This document shows positions 52,468-61,947 of a stretch of 64,000 nt of DNA, piece by piece. Source of the stretch: Chitinophaga sp. GbtcB8. GTDB lineage: Bacteria; Bacteroidota; Bacteroidia; Chitinophagales; Chitinophagaceae. The position numbers and the translations under genes are program-made. The stretch is taken from the NCBI RefSeq assembly GCF_019091455.1, contig NZ_JAGXJN010000004.1, positions 186,001 to 250,000 of the forward strand, written 5' to 3'. The notes under the pieces are model-generated. The model was not told the DNA's origin and made no database searches. It worked only from the letters and a program-made list of their open reading frames with translations. How positions within the stretch are numbered: the stretch's first letter is position 1; every line of letters starts with the position of its first letter.

Positions 52468-52857
52468 CTAGCGTTTAGAGAACTGGAAGCTTCTTCTTGC
52501 TTTACGTTTACCTGGTTTCTTACGCTCAACAGATCTGGGATCGCGGGTAAGCAGGCCGGCTGCTTTCAGGGCAGGGCGGAATTCTGCATTAATCTCGCAC
52601 AGTGCACGGGCAATACCCAGCTTCACGGCTTCTGCCTGGCCTTTAATACCACCACCGGCAGCGTTCACCTTCACGTCAAATTTGTCCAGCGCGTCAATGG
52701 TTTTAAAGGGCGCTTCTACCTGGTTCTGCAGGTATACAAGCGCGAAATATGTTTTATAGTCCTTGTCGTTAACAGTAATGTTGCCGGTACCCTTGCTTAC
52801 ATATACGCGGGCTACAGCTTCTTTACGACGACCAATGGTATTTTTTTGCTTTTCCAT
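52468..52857 (-). CDS. rpsI: Ribosomal protein uS9
   Basis: A 129-residue 30S protein with the family start TIGRRKEAVARVYV and C-terminal tail KKPGKRKARRSFQFSKR, whose last Arg reaches the P-site tRNA. It forms a pair with rplM (14 bases upstream) as in most bacteria. Confidence 0.97.
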   Translation of the reverse strand: MEKQKNTIGRRKEAVARVYVSKGTGNITVNDKDYKTYFALVYLQNQVEAPFKTIDALDKFDVKVNAAGGGIKGQAEAVKLGIARALCEINAEFRPALKAAGLLTRDPRSVERKKPGKRKARRSFQFSKR

Positions 52858-52871
52858 GTATCAGAGAAAAA

Positions 52872-53315
52872 TTAGAAAGTTAAGGTTTGCGGTTTCTGCG
52901 CTGTGTGCGGATGCGCAGCACCGGCATAGGCAAATAATTTCTTGTACATCTTACGACCCAGGCGGTTCTTAGGCAGCATACCTTTTACAGCCCTTTCTAT
53001 CATTACTTCCGGACGGCGGCGGATCAGGTCTTTTGCCAACTCAGCCTTCTGACCACCGGGGTAGCCGGAATAGGTCTGGTATTCCTTTTCGTCCATTTTG
53101 TTACCGGTCAGTATCACTTTCTCAACATTGATCACGATCACGTAATCACCACAGTCGGTATGAGGCGTATAATAAGGTTTGTTTTTACCTCTCAGAATGG
53201 CCGCTATCTTGGCGCTCATGCGACCCAGCGTTAAGTTGGTAGCATCTACAATGTACCAGTCACGCTTTACAGTAGCTTCGTTGGCCGATTTAGTTTTGTA
53301 ACTTAAAGTGTTCAT
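52872..53315 (-). CDS. rplM: Ribosomal protein uL13
   Basis: A 147-residue 50S protein, first gene of the operon. Motifs: KRDWYIVDATNLTLGRMSAK, TGNKMDEKEYQTYSGYPGG, EVMIERAVKGMLPKNRLGRK. Family length is about 145. It has a TAGTTTTG -7 box about 70 bases upstream and a hairpin in the leader (CCCG with CGGG near 53368-53381), which could serve feedback control; this is inference. Confidence 0.97.
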   Translation of the reverse strand: MNTLSYKTKSANEATVKRDWYIVDATNLTLGRMSAKIAAILRGKNKPYYTPHTDCGDYVIVINVEKVILTGNKMDEKEYQTYSGYPGGQKAELAKDLIRRRPEVMIERAVKGMLPKNRLGRKMYKKLFAYAGAAHPHTAQKPQTLTF

Positions 53316-53384
53316 TTTTTATAGAATAAAATTTGAAAGCAAATCACAACGTCAGTAAATAGTTGTCCCGTAAAATCGGGAGTG

Positions 53385-53392
53385 CAAAACTA
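53385..53392 (-). promoter_or_regulatory. -7 box TAGTTTTG of ribosomal operon
   Basis: A TAnnTTTG match on the minus strand giving a leader of about 63 bases before rplM. A small CCCG/CGGG hairpin lies in the leader (53368-53381). Confidence 0.45.
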
Positions 53393-53534
53393 AGTAGTTG
53401 CTGCGGAATAACCATGGGTTTAACGTTATTTTTTGTGGACACCCCTTGCAATAGATTGATTTTCAATAAAAATTTTGATAAAAAGTTTTCAACCAGCGCC
53501 AGATCCGCTATTGATGGGGCTTTTATTTAAAAAA

Positions 53535-53566
53535 GTAAAGGCTTGCCATGATTAGCAAGCCTTTAC
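53535..53566 (-). terminator. Rho-independent terminator after SusD
   Basis: Perfect 12-bp stem GTAAAGGCTTGC (53535-53546) with 53555-53566; on the minus strand a run of T follows. It ends the SusC-SusD transcript. Confidence 0.9.
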
Positions 53567-53584
53567 CAACATATGATAATCTTT

Positions 53585-54982
53585 TTACTGATCGTAGCCG
53601 GGGTTCTGCGTAAGCTGTTTATTTACATCCCTTTCACGTTGCGGCACCGGTAATACCAGGAAATTATCTGTATATACCTTAGTCCCTACATTCATTTTCA
53701 GCCTTTTCTTAGTCCACAGCCAGTCGCCTTCAAAAGCCAGCTCGCGGAAGCGCTCCTGCACAACCTGGTCGGCAGTAACCGTAGCCAGGGCAGTTGCATT
53801 GGCGCGGGCCCGTACAAAATTCACATCCTGCAGCGGAGTGTTGGCGCCTACCTGTGCACCACCGCTGCGGGCATTGGCTTCCGCACGGGTCAGGTACATT
53901 TCAGATAAACGTACTACCGGAATAGCTTTATAGAACAGGGTCCATTTGCCGGTATAGGTGCTGCCCTGGTTACCGGCAATACCATCGCCTTCATATACAA
54001 AGGCTTTCCGGTCATCTCCGTCTTCGTACAGGTCCAGGTAGGTAGGTGCTACTGTCACATCACCTCTTCCGGATGGTTCCAGGCTATAAGCAGCATACAT
54101 GGTTGTAAGACCGTTATTGCTGGTACCGGCATTACTCTGGTTGTTTTGCTGGATGGCAAATACATCCTCAGATGAATTGCTGATATTATTGAATGCTTTA
54201 TCAAAAGTAGCTGTCAGGGAAAGGCCACTCTTGGTGATCACCTCATTGGCAGCAGTAGCAGCCTCTGTATATTTTTGCTGCGCCAGATATACCCTGGAAA
54301 GGAATGCCAGTGCAGAGTATTTGGTAGCCCTGCCATTAGGATTGGTTGCCGGCATTTTATCAGCAGCCTCCGTCAGGTCAGATAAGATCTGGGCATATAC
54401 TTCTGCTACTTTTGCACGGGGCTTAATATCCTTGGAGGCATCATATACTTCCACCGGGTCTAATATCAGCGGCACTGCTTCATTCACAGTCTGGTTACCG
54501 GCAGAATAAGGCAAAGCAAAAAAGTTCACCAGCTCAAAATAGGTTACCCCTCTGATAAAGCGGGCTTCGGCGGTAATGGCATCCCGCTCGTTTTCATCCA
54601 GCAGGTCGGCTTTGGCCAGTACCGTATTGGCGCTGCTAATGATAATGTAAGCACGGCCCCAGATGCCGGATGCAATGCTGTTAGAGCTTACCATTGCCTT
54701 GTTATACACATCTCTGTAGTCCACAAAAGTGCCCACAAAAGCCGTTTGCCCTGCGCTGCCCAGCAGGTCAGCAATCAATGGGTACCGCTCACCAAAGGCA
54801 TTAAAGTGCTGCATGGAATTGTAAGCACCGAACAACACCGCTTTTACATCCGCAGCAGTTTGTATCTGGTCGGGAGTAATGCTTTGACCCGGTACTACAT
54901 CCAGCTTTTTATTACAGGCTGCACCGGTTAACAACAGTGCGCCGGTGAGCAGGCTGATTGATATATATCGCGTAAGTTTCAT
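53585..54982 (-). CDS. SusD/RagB-family nutrient-binding outer-membrane lipoprotein
   Basis: A 465-residue surface lipoprotein. Signal with lipobox TGAAC near residue 23, then NKKLDVVPGQSITPDQ. TPR-like helices (YIIISSANTVLAKADLLDEN, EARFIRGVTYFELVNFFALP) and the C-terminal RFRELAFEGDWLWTKKRLK are typical of SusD. It binds the substrate and covers the SusC barrel. The start is the ATG at 54982 (MKLTRYISISLLTGALLLTG). It is 13 or so bases downstream of SusC, so co-transcribed. The substrate is unknown; no glycosidase is near. Confidence 0.93.
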   Translation of the reverse strand: MKLTRYISISLLTGALLLTGAACNKKLDVVPGQSITPDQIQTAADVKAVLFGAYNSMQHFNAFGERYPLIADLLGSAGQTAFVGTFVDYRDVYNKAMVSSNSIASGIWGRAYIIISSANTVLAKADLLDENERDAITAEARFIRGVTYFELVNFFALPYSAGNQTVNEAVPLILDPVEVYDASKDIKPRAKVAEVYAQILSDLTEAADKMPATNPNGRATKYSALAFLSRVYLAQQKYTEAATAANEVITKSGLSLTATFDKAFNNISNSSEDVFAIQQNNQSNAGTSNNGLTTMYAAYSLEPSGRGDVTVAPTYLDLYEDGDDRKAFVYEGDGIAGNQGSTYTGKWTLFYKAIPVVRLSEMYLTRAEANARSGGAQVGANTPLQDVNFVRARANATALATVTADQVVQERFRELAFEGDWLWTKKRLKMNVGTKVYTDNFLVLPVPQRERDVNKQLTQNPGYDQ

Positions 54983-55001
54983 GTACAAGAGTTTTAGTCA
55001 C

Positions 55002-58000
55002 TTAAAATTTAACATTCAAACCCACCAGTATCTGCCGTGCCTGGGGAATAGTATAAAAATCTGTTCCCCCTACAATGTTCTGGGAAGTTTCGCTGGTACC
55101 ACCCAATGGTGCTGTACTTACTTCCGGATCACTGATATAATCTGCTTTTGTCCACAGGTTATAACCGGATACATAAACGCGGGCGCTGCTTATTTTCAAT
55201 GCAGCCATTACAGACTTGGGAATGTTATAACCCAGCGTTACTGTTTTCAGGCGTATATAAGAACCATCATAGATCCAGCGTGAAGATGCCCGCTGACCGG
55301 TAGGATAACTCAGGCTTACACGCGGCACATTGGTAATATCACCTGGCTTTTGCCACCTGGCCAATACCTCTGTGGTTTGATTATCCAGGCTGCCGCCAAA
55401 GCTTGCTGACTGGTATACACCGGCCCTGTTATAGATCTCGTTACCCTGTACAAAAGTGAAGAAAGCACTCAGGTCAAATCCTTTATAAGAGAAGGTGTTA
55501 TTAAAACCTCCTGTAAAATCAGGATTGGAGTTACCTACTACTTTTCTTACAGCCTGGTTATAGCTAGTGGTAGGCTTACCGTCTTTATCTTCATATAAAG
55601 CATCGCCGGTTGCAGGATCTACACCTAAATATTTCTGCAGGAAAAAAGCGCCGATAGCTTCGCCTTCAACAGCGCGTTGCTGGCCGGCTTCAATGATCTG
55701 TCCCTGTATATCAGTAATGCGGTTCTTATTGTAAGCAATGTTAAAGGATGTGGTCCAGCGGAAAGGCCCGTCAAAGTTGATGGAATTCAATGTCAGCTCG
55801 ACCCCTTTGTTGCTTAACTTACCTAAGTTCTGCGTAATAAAGCTATACCCGGTTGTTGATGGTATATTTACAGCCAGCAACAGATCTGAGGTCTTCTTAT
55901 CATAATAATCTACTTCACCACTCAGGCGCCCTTTAAATAAGCCGAATTCCAAACCTACGTCAAACTGTTTTGTTTTTTCCCAGTGCAGGTCGGGGTTAGC
56001 CAGCTGGGAAGGTACAAACCCAGGCAGGCCCGGATAGTTGCTGATATTGTATAATGACAGATATTGATACTCCCCTATTTCTGCGTTCCCTGTAAAACCG
56101 TAGCTGGCGCGCAGTTTCAGGAAACTTAATGTCTGCTGGCTCTTCAGAAAATCTTCCTGTGAAATTACCCAGCCTGCAGATACTGCGGGGAAAGTACCCC
56201 AGCGGTTATTGGGTCCAAAACGGGAAGAACCGTCTGTTCTTACACTGGCGCCCAGCAGGTACTTATCGTTAAAGCTATAGTTAGCGCGCAGGAAGTAAGA
56301 TAAAAAGTCGTAACGGTCGTTGGTAGAAGAACCAAAGGTTACGTTGGTAGCACCGGACAAATTCTTCACCGCATCAGAAGGATAACCTTCTGCCTGGATG
56401 GAATTTGATTTGGTATCATTCTGCAGGTAGCTCATACCTAAGGTAGCAGTCAATTTATGCTTGCCGCCCAGTACCGGAGAAATGGTAAAGTAGTTATTGG
56501 TATTGAATGATACGGCCTGTGTGCTGAAATTCTGGCCTTTACCAATACCGCCGCCATCCGTAGCATCCTTACCAACAAAACCTTCCTGGTAAAAGCTCAT
56601 GATGTCTGCACCAAACTCACTGCGGAAGGATAACCAGGGAAGGAAATTATAGCTGGCATAAGCGTTGCCTAAGCTTCTGAAAGTGGTTTGTACATCACTG
56701 TTCAGCGCTGCATCTACCAGACCGTTGGCATATAAGGTGCGTTTATTTAACTTGCCGGTTTCGGGGTCAATAAGCGGTGAGATCGGTATCTGTGCTACGA
56801 TCTGGCCGGGAGTAGAATAAGAGTTATCATCAGAAACACGGTTCAGCTCAGAGCGTGTAATGCTAAGGTTCAGGCCTAATGATAATTTATCTGTAGCAGA
56901 ATGTTCCAGGTTTAAGCGGCCACCATAACGTTTAAAGCGGTTTACGATCACTACTGCATCCTGGTCGTTATAAAAACCGGAAGCAAAGAACCGGGTTTTT
57001 TCATTACCGCCGCTTGCGCTCAGGTTCACCTGATTGCCATGGGCTACCTTACGGTATAACTGATCTTCCCAGTTAACATCCACCGCCTGTTTACTCCAGT
57101 CGGTACCTAATGCATAATTGTCCAGCAAACCTTCATAGTAAGATTTATAATCTGCAATAGCATCTGCTTCGGTATCATAACCGGTATCACCGTTTGCAAA
57201 ATCTATCTTACCATCATTTACGGCTGCTTCCTCAATCAGGTCAACATATTGTTTGGCATTCAGGAAATGACGTTTTTTGGTAGGCTTGCCCCAGCTGGTA
57301 TTCATATCCAGGCTTAACACTGTTTTCTGACCGGCGCGGCCTTTTTTGGTGGTTACCAATACTACGCCATTGGCTCCACGGGCGCCATAAATAGCGGTAG
57401 CTGATGCATCTTTTAAAACCTCTATAGATTCAATATCGTTCGGGTTCAGGTCAGCAACAGGGTTGGTGATCTCGTTGTTTACATCAGACTGGCTTGCTGT
57501 TTGTATGGGCAAACCATCTATTACATACAGCGGCTGGCTGCTGGCAGAAATAGAAGAGGTACCGCGTATGCGCACCTTCAATCCCTGGCCTACCTTACCA
57601 CTGCCGGATTCTATTACCACACCGGCGGCTTTACCCTGTATAGCAGATTCAAAGCTGGGCGCCGGGAAATTCTCTATTTCGTGGCTGCTTACTTTGGCTA
57701 CAGAGCCTGTAATATCACGTTTGGTTTGTGTACCATAACCAACCACCACTACTTCAGACAGGTCTTTGTTACCTGTGCTCATAGAGATGTTTACAGTACT
57801 TTGATTGGTTACGGTAATTTCCTGGCTGGCATAACCAATGAAAGAAAATACCAGTGTGTTGGCGCCTTTAGGTAAAGTCACTGTATAGGTACCATTAATA
57901 CCGGTAGCAGTGCCCACAGCAGTACCTTTCACCTGTACGGTAACACCTGGCAGATCGCTGCCATCTTTGGCGTCTGTTACCTTACCGGTGATAGTTTTTT

Positions 58001-58067
58001 GCTGTGCATAGGCGAATTGAGACATGACGAGCAGCATGCCTGCAAGAAGGGAGTAGATTCTTCGCAT
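55002..58067 (-). CDS. SusC/RagA-family TonB-dependent outer-membrane transporter
   Basis: A 1,021-residue outer-membrane protein. Signal peptide ends AYAQ. A carboxypeptidase-D regulatory domain (TITGKVTDAKDGSDLPGVTV, about 24-95) precedes the TonB-box/plug region (SEVVVVGYGTQTKRDITGS) and the large beta barrel. Plug motif VLKDASATAIYGARGANGVV is typical. It imports bound nutrients with SusD. No anti-sigma, sensor or enzyme gene lies beside the pair, so this is an orphan pair and not a full utilisation locus. Confidence 0.94.
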   Translation of the reverse strand: MRRIYSLLAGMLLVMSQFAYAQQKTITGKVTDAKDGSDLPGVTVQVKGTAVGTATGINGTYTVTLPKGANTLVFSFIGYASQEITVTNQSTVNISMSTGNKDLSEVVVVGYGTQTKRDITGSVAKVSSHEIENFPAPSFESAIQGKAAGVVIESGSGKVGQGLKVRIRGTSSISASSQPLYVIDGLPIQTASQSDVNNEITNPVADLNPNDIESIEVLKDASATAIYGARGANGVVLVTTKKGRAGQKTVLSLDMNTSWGKPTKKRHFLNAKQYVDLIEEAAVNDGKIDFANGDTGYDTEADAIADYKSYYEGLLDNYALGTDWSKQAVDVNWEDQLYRKVAHGNQVNLSASGGNEKTRFFASGFYNDQDAVVIVNRFKRYGGRLNLEHSATDKLSLGLNLSITRSELNRVSDDNSYSTPGQIVAQIPISPLIDPETGKLNKRTLYANGLVDAALNSDVQTTFRSLGNAYASYNFLPWLSFRSEFGADIMSFYQEGFVGKDATDGGGIGKGQNFSTQAVSFNTNNYFTISPVLGGKHKLTATLGMSYLQNDTKSNSIQAEGYPSDAVKNLSGATNVTFGSSTNDRYDFLSYFLRANYSFNDKYLLGASVRTDGSSRFGPNNRWGTFPAVSAGWVISQEDFLKSQQTLSFLKLRASYGFTGNAEIGEYQYLSLYNISNYPGLPGFVPSQLANPDLHWEKTKQFDVGLEFGLFKGRLSGEVDYYDKKTSDLLLAVNIPSTTGYSFITQNLGKLSNKGVELTLNSINFDGPFRWTTSFNIAYNKNRITDIQGQIIEAGQQRAVEGEAIGAFFLQKYLGVDPATGDALYEDKDGKPTTSYNQAVRKVVGNSNPDFTGGFNNTFSYKGFDLSAFFTFVQGNEIYNRAGVYQSASFGGSLDNQTTEVLARWQKPGDITNVPRVSLSYPTGQRASSRWIYDGSYIRLKTVTLGYNIPKSVMAALKISSARVYVSGYNLWTKADYISDPEVSTAPLGGTSETSQNIVGGTDFYTIPQARQILVGLNVKF

Positions 58068-58252
58068 AAGCTATTTTTTGGTTCAAAGTTTAACGGGGTT
58101 CAGCCGACAGGCCGAAATAAGGTTTTATAACATTCATTTCAAAAGACGGTACATCAGTTCCATTAGTCATTTGGTTGTCCCACAAGTCAGAAATTTCCGT
58201 AATTAAATAAAATTTAACCTGGAAAAAAGAAACAAATATAAGGCTTTAAATG

Positions 58253-58289
58253 AAAAACTCCATTTACCACAAAGGCAAATGGAGTTTTT
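58253..58289 (-). terminator. Terminator after YugP-type protease gene
   Basis: A perfect 13-bp stem (AAAAACTCCATTT at 58253-58265 with 58277-58289) with A and T flanks. It lies 29 bases past the stop of the zinc peptidase gene and before susC. Confidence 0.85.
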
Positions 58290-58317
58290 CGCTTAAATGA
58301 TTAAACCCTTGATAATT

Positions 58318-59043
58318 TTAGTCTCTGTTACGGGCGCCCATATAAATAAGTATATACTGTACCAGGGTGGCAATAGAAGCCACAGCGGCTACCACATAGG
58401 TCAGGGCGGCCCACCACAGGGCATCTTTGGCTTTGCCGTATTCAGCCGGCTGCATGAGCGCGGCGCTATTTAGCCAGGCCAGGCCCCGGCGGGAGGCATC
58501 AAACTCCACCGGCAGGGTGATCACCGCAAACAGGGTGGTTACGCCAAATAATATAATACCGCCCAGTAATAAGGCCGGAAACACATTTACCAGCAAAATA
58601 CCCCCTAAAAGCACCCATTGTACCAGGTTGGAGCTTACCTGCACGGCCGGAACCAGCTTGGAGCGCAGTCCAAGCCACTTATAGGCCTGGGCGTGCTGTA
58701 CGGCATGGCCGCATTCGTGAGCCGCCACAGCGGCCGCAGCCACACTGGCAGTGCTGTATACGTCAGGGCTCAGGTTCACGGTTTTGTTTTCCGGGTTATA
58801 GTGGTCAGAGAGAAAACCGTCCACAGAAACCACCTGCACATCGTAAATACCGTTGTCCTGCAGCATTTTCTCCGCAATTTGCTTACCGGTAAATCCGGAT
58901 GAGACGGGTACCTGGCTGTATTCCTTAAACTTGCTGCGCAGCCGCCAGCTCACCAGCAGGCTAATGCCTATGAATAACAGGGATAAAAGCATTACCCCGG
59001 GCGGCATACCGGGCATTATAAATAACATAAGATCAGTTGTCAT
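58318..59043 (-). CDS. YugP-type membrane zinc metallopeptidase
   Basis: A 241-residue inner-membrane protein. A hydrophobic N-terminus is followed by FTGKQIAEKMLQDNGIYDVQ, VDGFLSDHYNPENKTVNLSP and the zinc motif HECGH (near 112, in VAAHECGHAVQHAQAYKWL). Three more membrane segments follow. It matches the neutral zinc metallopeptidase (YugP) group. Substrate unknown. I start at the ATG at 59043 (MTTDLML); the open frame goes on to a TTG at 59049. Confidence 0.85.
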   Translation of the reverse strand: MTTDLMLFIMPGMPPGVMLLSLLFIGISLLVSWRLRSKFKEYSQVPVSSGFTGKQIAEKMLQDNGIYDVQVVSVDGFLSDHYNPENKTVNLSPDVYSTASVAAAAVAAHECGHAVQHAQAYKWLGLRSKLVPAVQVSSNLVQWVLLGGILLVNVFPALLLGGIILFGVTTLFAVITLPVEFDASRRGLAWLNSAALMQPAEYGKAKDALWWAALTYVVAAVASIATLVQYILIYMGARNRD

Positions 59044-59627
59044 GCTCAATGAAGGTTAATTCTGTAACAAAATTACTACTGTATTCTATCAAAATGTTAT
59101 CCAATACCACTGCGGTACAAGGTTTTAGGCTTTTCTTAAGAAATCCCGGGCAAACAGGCCTCCGGAGTGTCAGTTTCAAAAATTAATGCTGTCATTGTGG
59201 CGTCATGTAAGCAATATCATATATTTATTATAGACTATTTGTCAGGAACAAGGCACTCTATTATTAAGTTTTTTTTATATGTAAAATAAACCGGCATCAC
59301 TCCTATTTATCAATATTTTACGACCTTTCAACGCAAGTAATATTAAACTCAGAATGCCCTGAAACAGGCGATGGGAGCCGATCTGTCACATTATGAAAAT
59401 TGCTCAAAAGTTATTCACATCAATTAAATAAACTTTTTTATTCTGAACCCATTTAGTAATTTAGACCTGAATTTAATGGGTTAGTAAGTAGAAAGAGTCA
59501 ACGGAATCTTCTGTTGGCTCTTTTTCTTTTTACAAATCATTACGCGGTATAAAATCACTGCTTATTTGTTATCCTCATTTCCTGTTTACACTTCTCAAAT
59601 CATTTAACTTACCATTACCTTTATTGC
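59044..59627. other. Long AT-rich gene-free region before radA
   Basis: A 584-base gap. It holds an orphan terminator (59495-59525) with no gene ending at it, and otherwise AT-rich sequence. It could contain a small RNA, but no promoter pairs convincingly with the terminator. No protein gene or tRNA was seen. Confidence 0.5.
59495..59525 (+). terminator. Orphan rho-independent terminator
   Basis: GAG(T)CAAC (59495-59502) pairs with GTTG(G)CTC (59513-59520), followed by TTTTT. No plus-strand gene ends upstream within 500 bases. Confidence 0.7.
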
Positions 59628-61001
59628 ATGAGTAAAATTAAAACCGCATTCTTTTGTCAGCAATGCGGATATGAATCAGCAAAATGGAGCGGGCGTTGTC
59701 CCAGCTGCGGACAATGGAACACATTTGTAGAAGAAAAGATCCAGAAAGATATTCCACTCAGGAACAGCAGCTGGAAACAACCCGAACTTTCGCCCGCTGC
59801 AGATAATATTGTAAACCTCTCTGAAGTAAGCAGCACAGAAGACGAACGCTTAATAACAGGTGACGCAGAGCTGAACCGCGTGCTGGGCGGCGGTATTGTG
59901 CCAGGCTCCCTGGTGCTGGTAGGCGGTGAGCCCGGCATTGGTAAGTCTACTTTATTCCTGCAAAATGCATTACAGCTATCGCAGATCACTACACTTTATA
60001 TCAGCGGGGAAGAAAGTGCGCAGCAAATAAAAATGCGTGCCGATCGATTAAAGATCCAGAATGATCAGTTCTTCCTGCTTACAGAAACATCTACCCAAAC
60101 TATTTTCCAGGAAATAAAAAAACTGCGCCCGCAGCTGGTGATCGTAGACTCTATTCAAACCCTGCAATCACCTTTTATTGAAGCAGCTCCCGGCAGCATT
60201 TCACAGATCCGCGAAACCACCGCAGAAATGCAGCGTTTTGCCAAAGAAACGCATACGCCTGTATTCCTGATAGGGCATATTACCAAAGACGGCGCCATTG
60301 CCGGCATCGAGATACTGGAGCACATGGTAGATACCGTGCTGCAGTTTGAAGGCGACCAGCATTATGCCTACCGTATTTTACGCACTATCAAGAACCGCTT
60401 TGGATCCACCTCTGAACTGGGTATTTATGAAATGACGGGGTATGGCCTGCGGCAGGTAACCAACCCTTCTGAAATATTGATCTCGCAACGGGAGGATCAG
60501 CTAAGCGGTGTAGCCATTGCTGCTACTATGGAAGGTATGCGCCCTATGCTGGTAGAGGTGCAGGCACTGGTAACACAATCTGTTTACGGCACGCCGCAAC
60601 GTACTGCTACTGGTTTTGACCTGCGCCGCCTGCAGCTGCTGCTGGCTGTACTGGAAAAACGCGGCGGCTTTCACTTTGGTGTAAAGGATGTGTTCTTAAA
60701 CATTGCCGGCGGCATCCGGGTAGAGGATCCTGCTATTGACCTGGCAGTTTTATGCGCGCTGCTTTCCTCTTATGAAGATACTGCCATAGGCAGTAAGATC
60801 TGTTTTGCCGGTGAAGTTGGACTCAGCGGGGAGATCCGCGCTGTAAACCGTATTGAACAGCGTATTGCAGAAGCGGAGAAATTAGGCTTTGATAAGATCT
60901 TTATTTCCCGCTATAACAAACAGGGCGCGCATAGCGGCAAGTTCAATATTGAAGTAGCGCCGGTAGGCCGGGTAGATGAAGTATATCAGCAACTGTTCTA
61001 A
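59628..61001 (+). CDS. radA: DNA repair protein RadA
   Basis: A 457-residue ATPase that promotes branch migration in recombination. The N-terminal C4 zinc finger (FFCQQCGYESAKWSGRCPSC) is followed by the RecA-like Walker A GGEPGIGKSTLFLQNA near 99, the RadA-specific KNRFGSTSELGIYEM near 252, and a Lon-like C-terminal domain (GIRVEDPAIDLAVLCALLSS). All parts are present. It is flanked by a long AT-rich gap and a word palindrome. Confidence 0.96.
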   Translation: MSKIKTAFFCQQCGYESAKWSGRCPSCGQWNTFVEEKIQKDIPLRNSSWKQPELSPAADNIVNLSEVSSTEDERLITGDAELNRVLGGGIVPGSLVLVGGEPGIGKSTLFLQNALQLSQITTLYISGEESAQQIKMRADRLKIQNDQFFLLTETSTQTIFQEIKKLRPQLVIVDSIQTLQSPFIEAAPGSISQIRETTAEMQRFAKETHTPVFLIGHITKDGAIAGIEILEHMVDTVLQFEGDQHYAYRILRTIKNRFGSTSELGIYEMTGYGLRQVTNPSEILISQREDQLSGVAIAATMEGMRPMLVEVQALVTQSVYGTPQRTATGFDLRRLQLLLAVLEKRGGFHFGVKDVFLNIAGGIRVEDPAIDLAVLCALLSSYEDTAIGSKICFAGEVGLSGEIRAVNRIEQRIAEAEKLGFDKIFISRYNKQGAHSGKFNIEVAPVGRVDEVYQQLF

Positions 61002-61006
61002 GAATG

Positions 61007-61093
61007 TAAGATTTTCAATGCTAAATGTAAAAGTCAGTGCAGTACTGCATTCACTTTTACATTTAGCATTTTACATTTATGATTTTACATTCA
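61007..61093. repeat. Word palindrome: AATGTAAAA group, 18-bp perfect arm
   Basis: AATGCTAAATGTAAAAGT (61017-61034) and its complement (61053-61070) are exact, with GCAGTACTGC inside the loop. The outer right end CATTTATGATTTTACATTC equals that of the element at 29941. It lies between radA and comF. Confidence 0.9.
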
Positions 61094-61145
61094 TTTCCCT
61101 ATCTCCCTGTTAATCATTATTTTCATAATGATTTAACGCATATCC

Positions 61146-61844
61146 ATGACCACTGTTAACACCCTGCTCTCATCGCTGGTGCATCTCTTTTATCCGCACA
61201 CCTGTGAGGGCTGCGGCCGCGACCTGGCCCGCACAGAACAGATCCTTTGTTTGCATTGCAACCGGAAGCTGCCGGCTACCGGCTTTCAGCAGCACTTGCA
61301 TAATCCGGTGGAGAAAATTTTCTGGGGCCGTGTAAACATCCGTTATGCCATGGCAGCCTACTACTACACCCAGGCATCCATGCTGCAAAAATTAATTCAC
61401 CAGTTCAAGTACCACCAGCGGAAAGATATTGCCCTGCACCTGGGCCGGCAAATGGGCCATATGCTGTTACAAAGCACATGGCTATACGAAATTGACTGCA
61501 TTATACCTGTACCTCTATATGCCGCCAGGGAAAGGCAGCGCGGTTATAACCAGGCAGCCCTGCTGGCACAGGGTATTGCCACTGTGGTGCAAAAACCGGC
61601 ATTACCCCATGCCGTGCAAAGAATGCAGCATGCCGGTTCCCAAACCCGCCGGAACCGTGCCTCCCGCTGGGAAAATGTATCCCGCGTATTTGCCGTTAAA
61701 AAACCGGATACCTTACAGGGCCGTCATGTGCTGTTAATAGATGATGTAATTACCACCGGCGCCACTACAGAAGCCTGCAGCCAGGCACTGGTGGCCGCCC
61801 GGGCTACGGTAAGCATTTGTACCCTGGCTTATACCAGCAGCTGA
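61146..61844 (+). CDS. comF: ComF family phosphoribosyltransferase-like protein
   Basis: A 232-residue protein. An N-terminal zinc ribbon (HTCEGCGRDLARTEQILCLHC, about 18-38) is followed by a phosphoribosyltransferase domain; the PRPP loop is LLIDDVITTGATTEACSQAL near 196. ComF proteins bind the helicase/translocase used in DNA uptake. Naturally competent status is unknown here. It follows radA, which also serves transformation in other bacteria; the pair may be related by function. Confidence 0.88.
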   Translation: MTTVNTLLSSLVHLFYPHTCEGCGRDLARTEQILCLHCNRKLPATGFQQHLHNPVEKIFWGRVNIRYAMAAYYYTQASMLQKLIHQFKYHQRKDIALHLGRQMGHMLLQSTWLYEIDCIIPVPLYAARERQRGYNQAALLAQGIATVVQKPALPHAVQRMQHAGSQTRRNRASRWENVSRVFAVKKPDTLQGRHVLLIDDVITTGATTEACSQALVAARATVSICTLAYTSS

Positions 61845-61947
61845 TGCCCGCCGCTGGTATAATTAATTGCTTAATTTGATAGAGGATAATTAACTTTACA
61901 AGCCAGATTAAAACCCTGCATATTTTGCCTTACAAAAACTTACCATC

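Noticed and set aside
53585..58067. Polysaccharide utilisation locus
   Set aside because: SusC/SusD alone, with no glycosidase, sensor or sigma genes; the substrate cannot be claimed.
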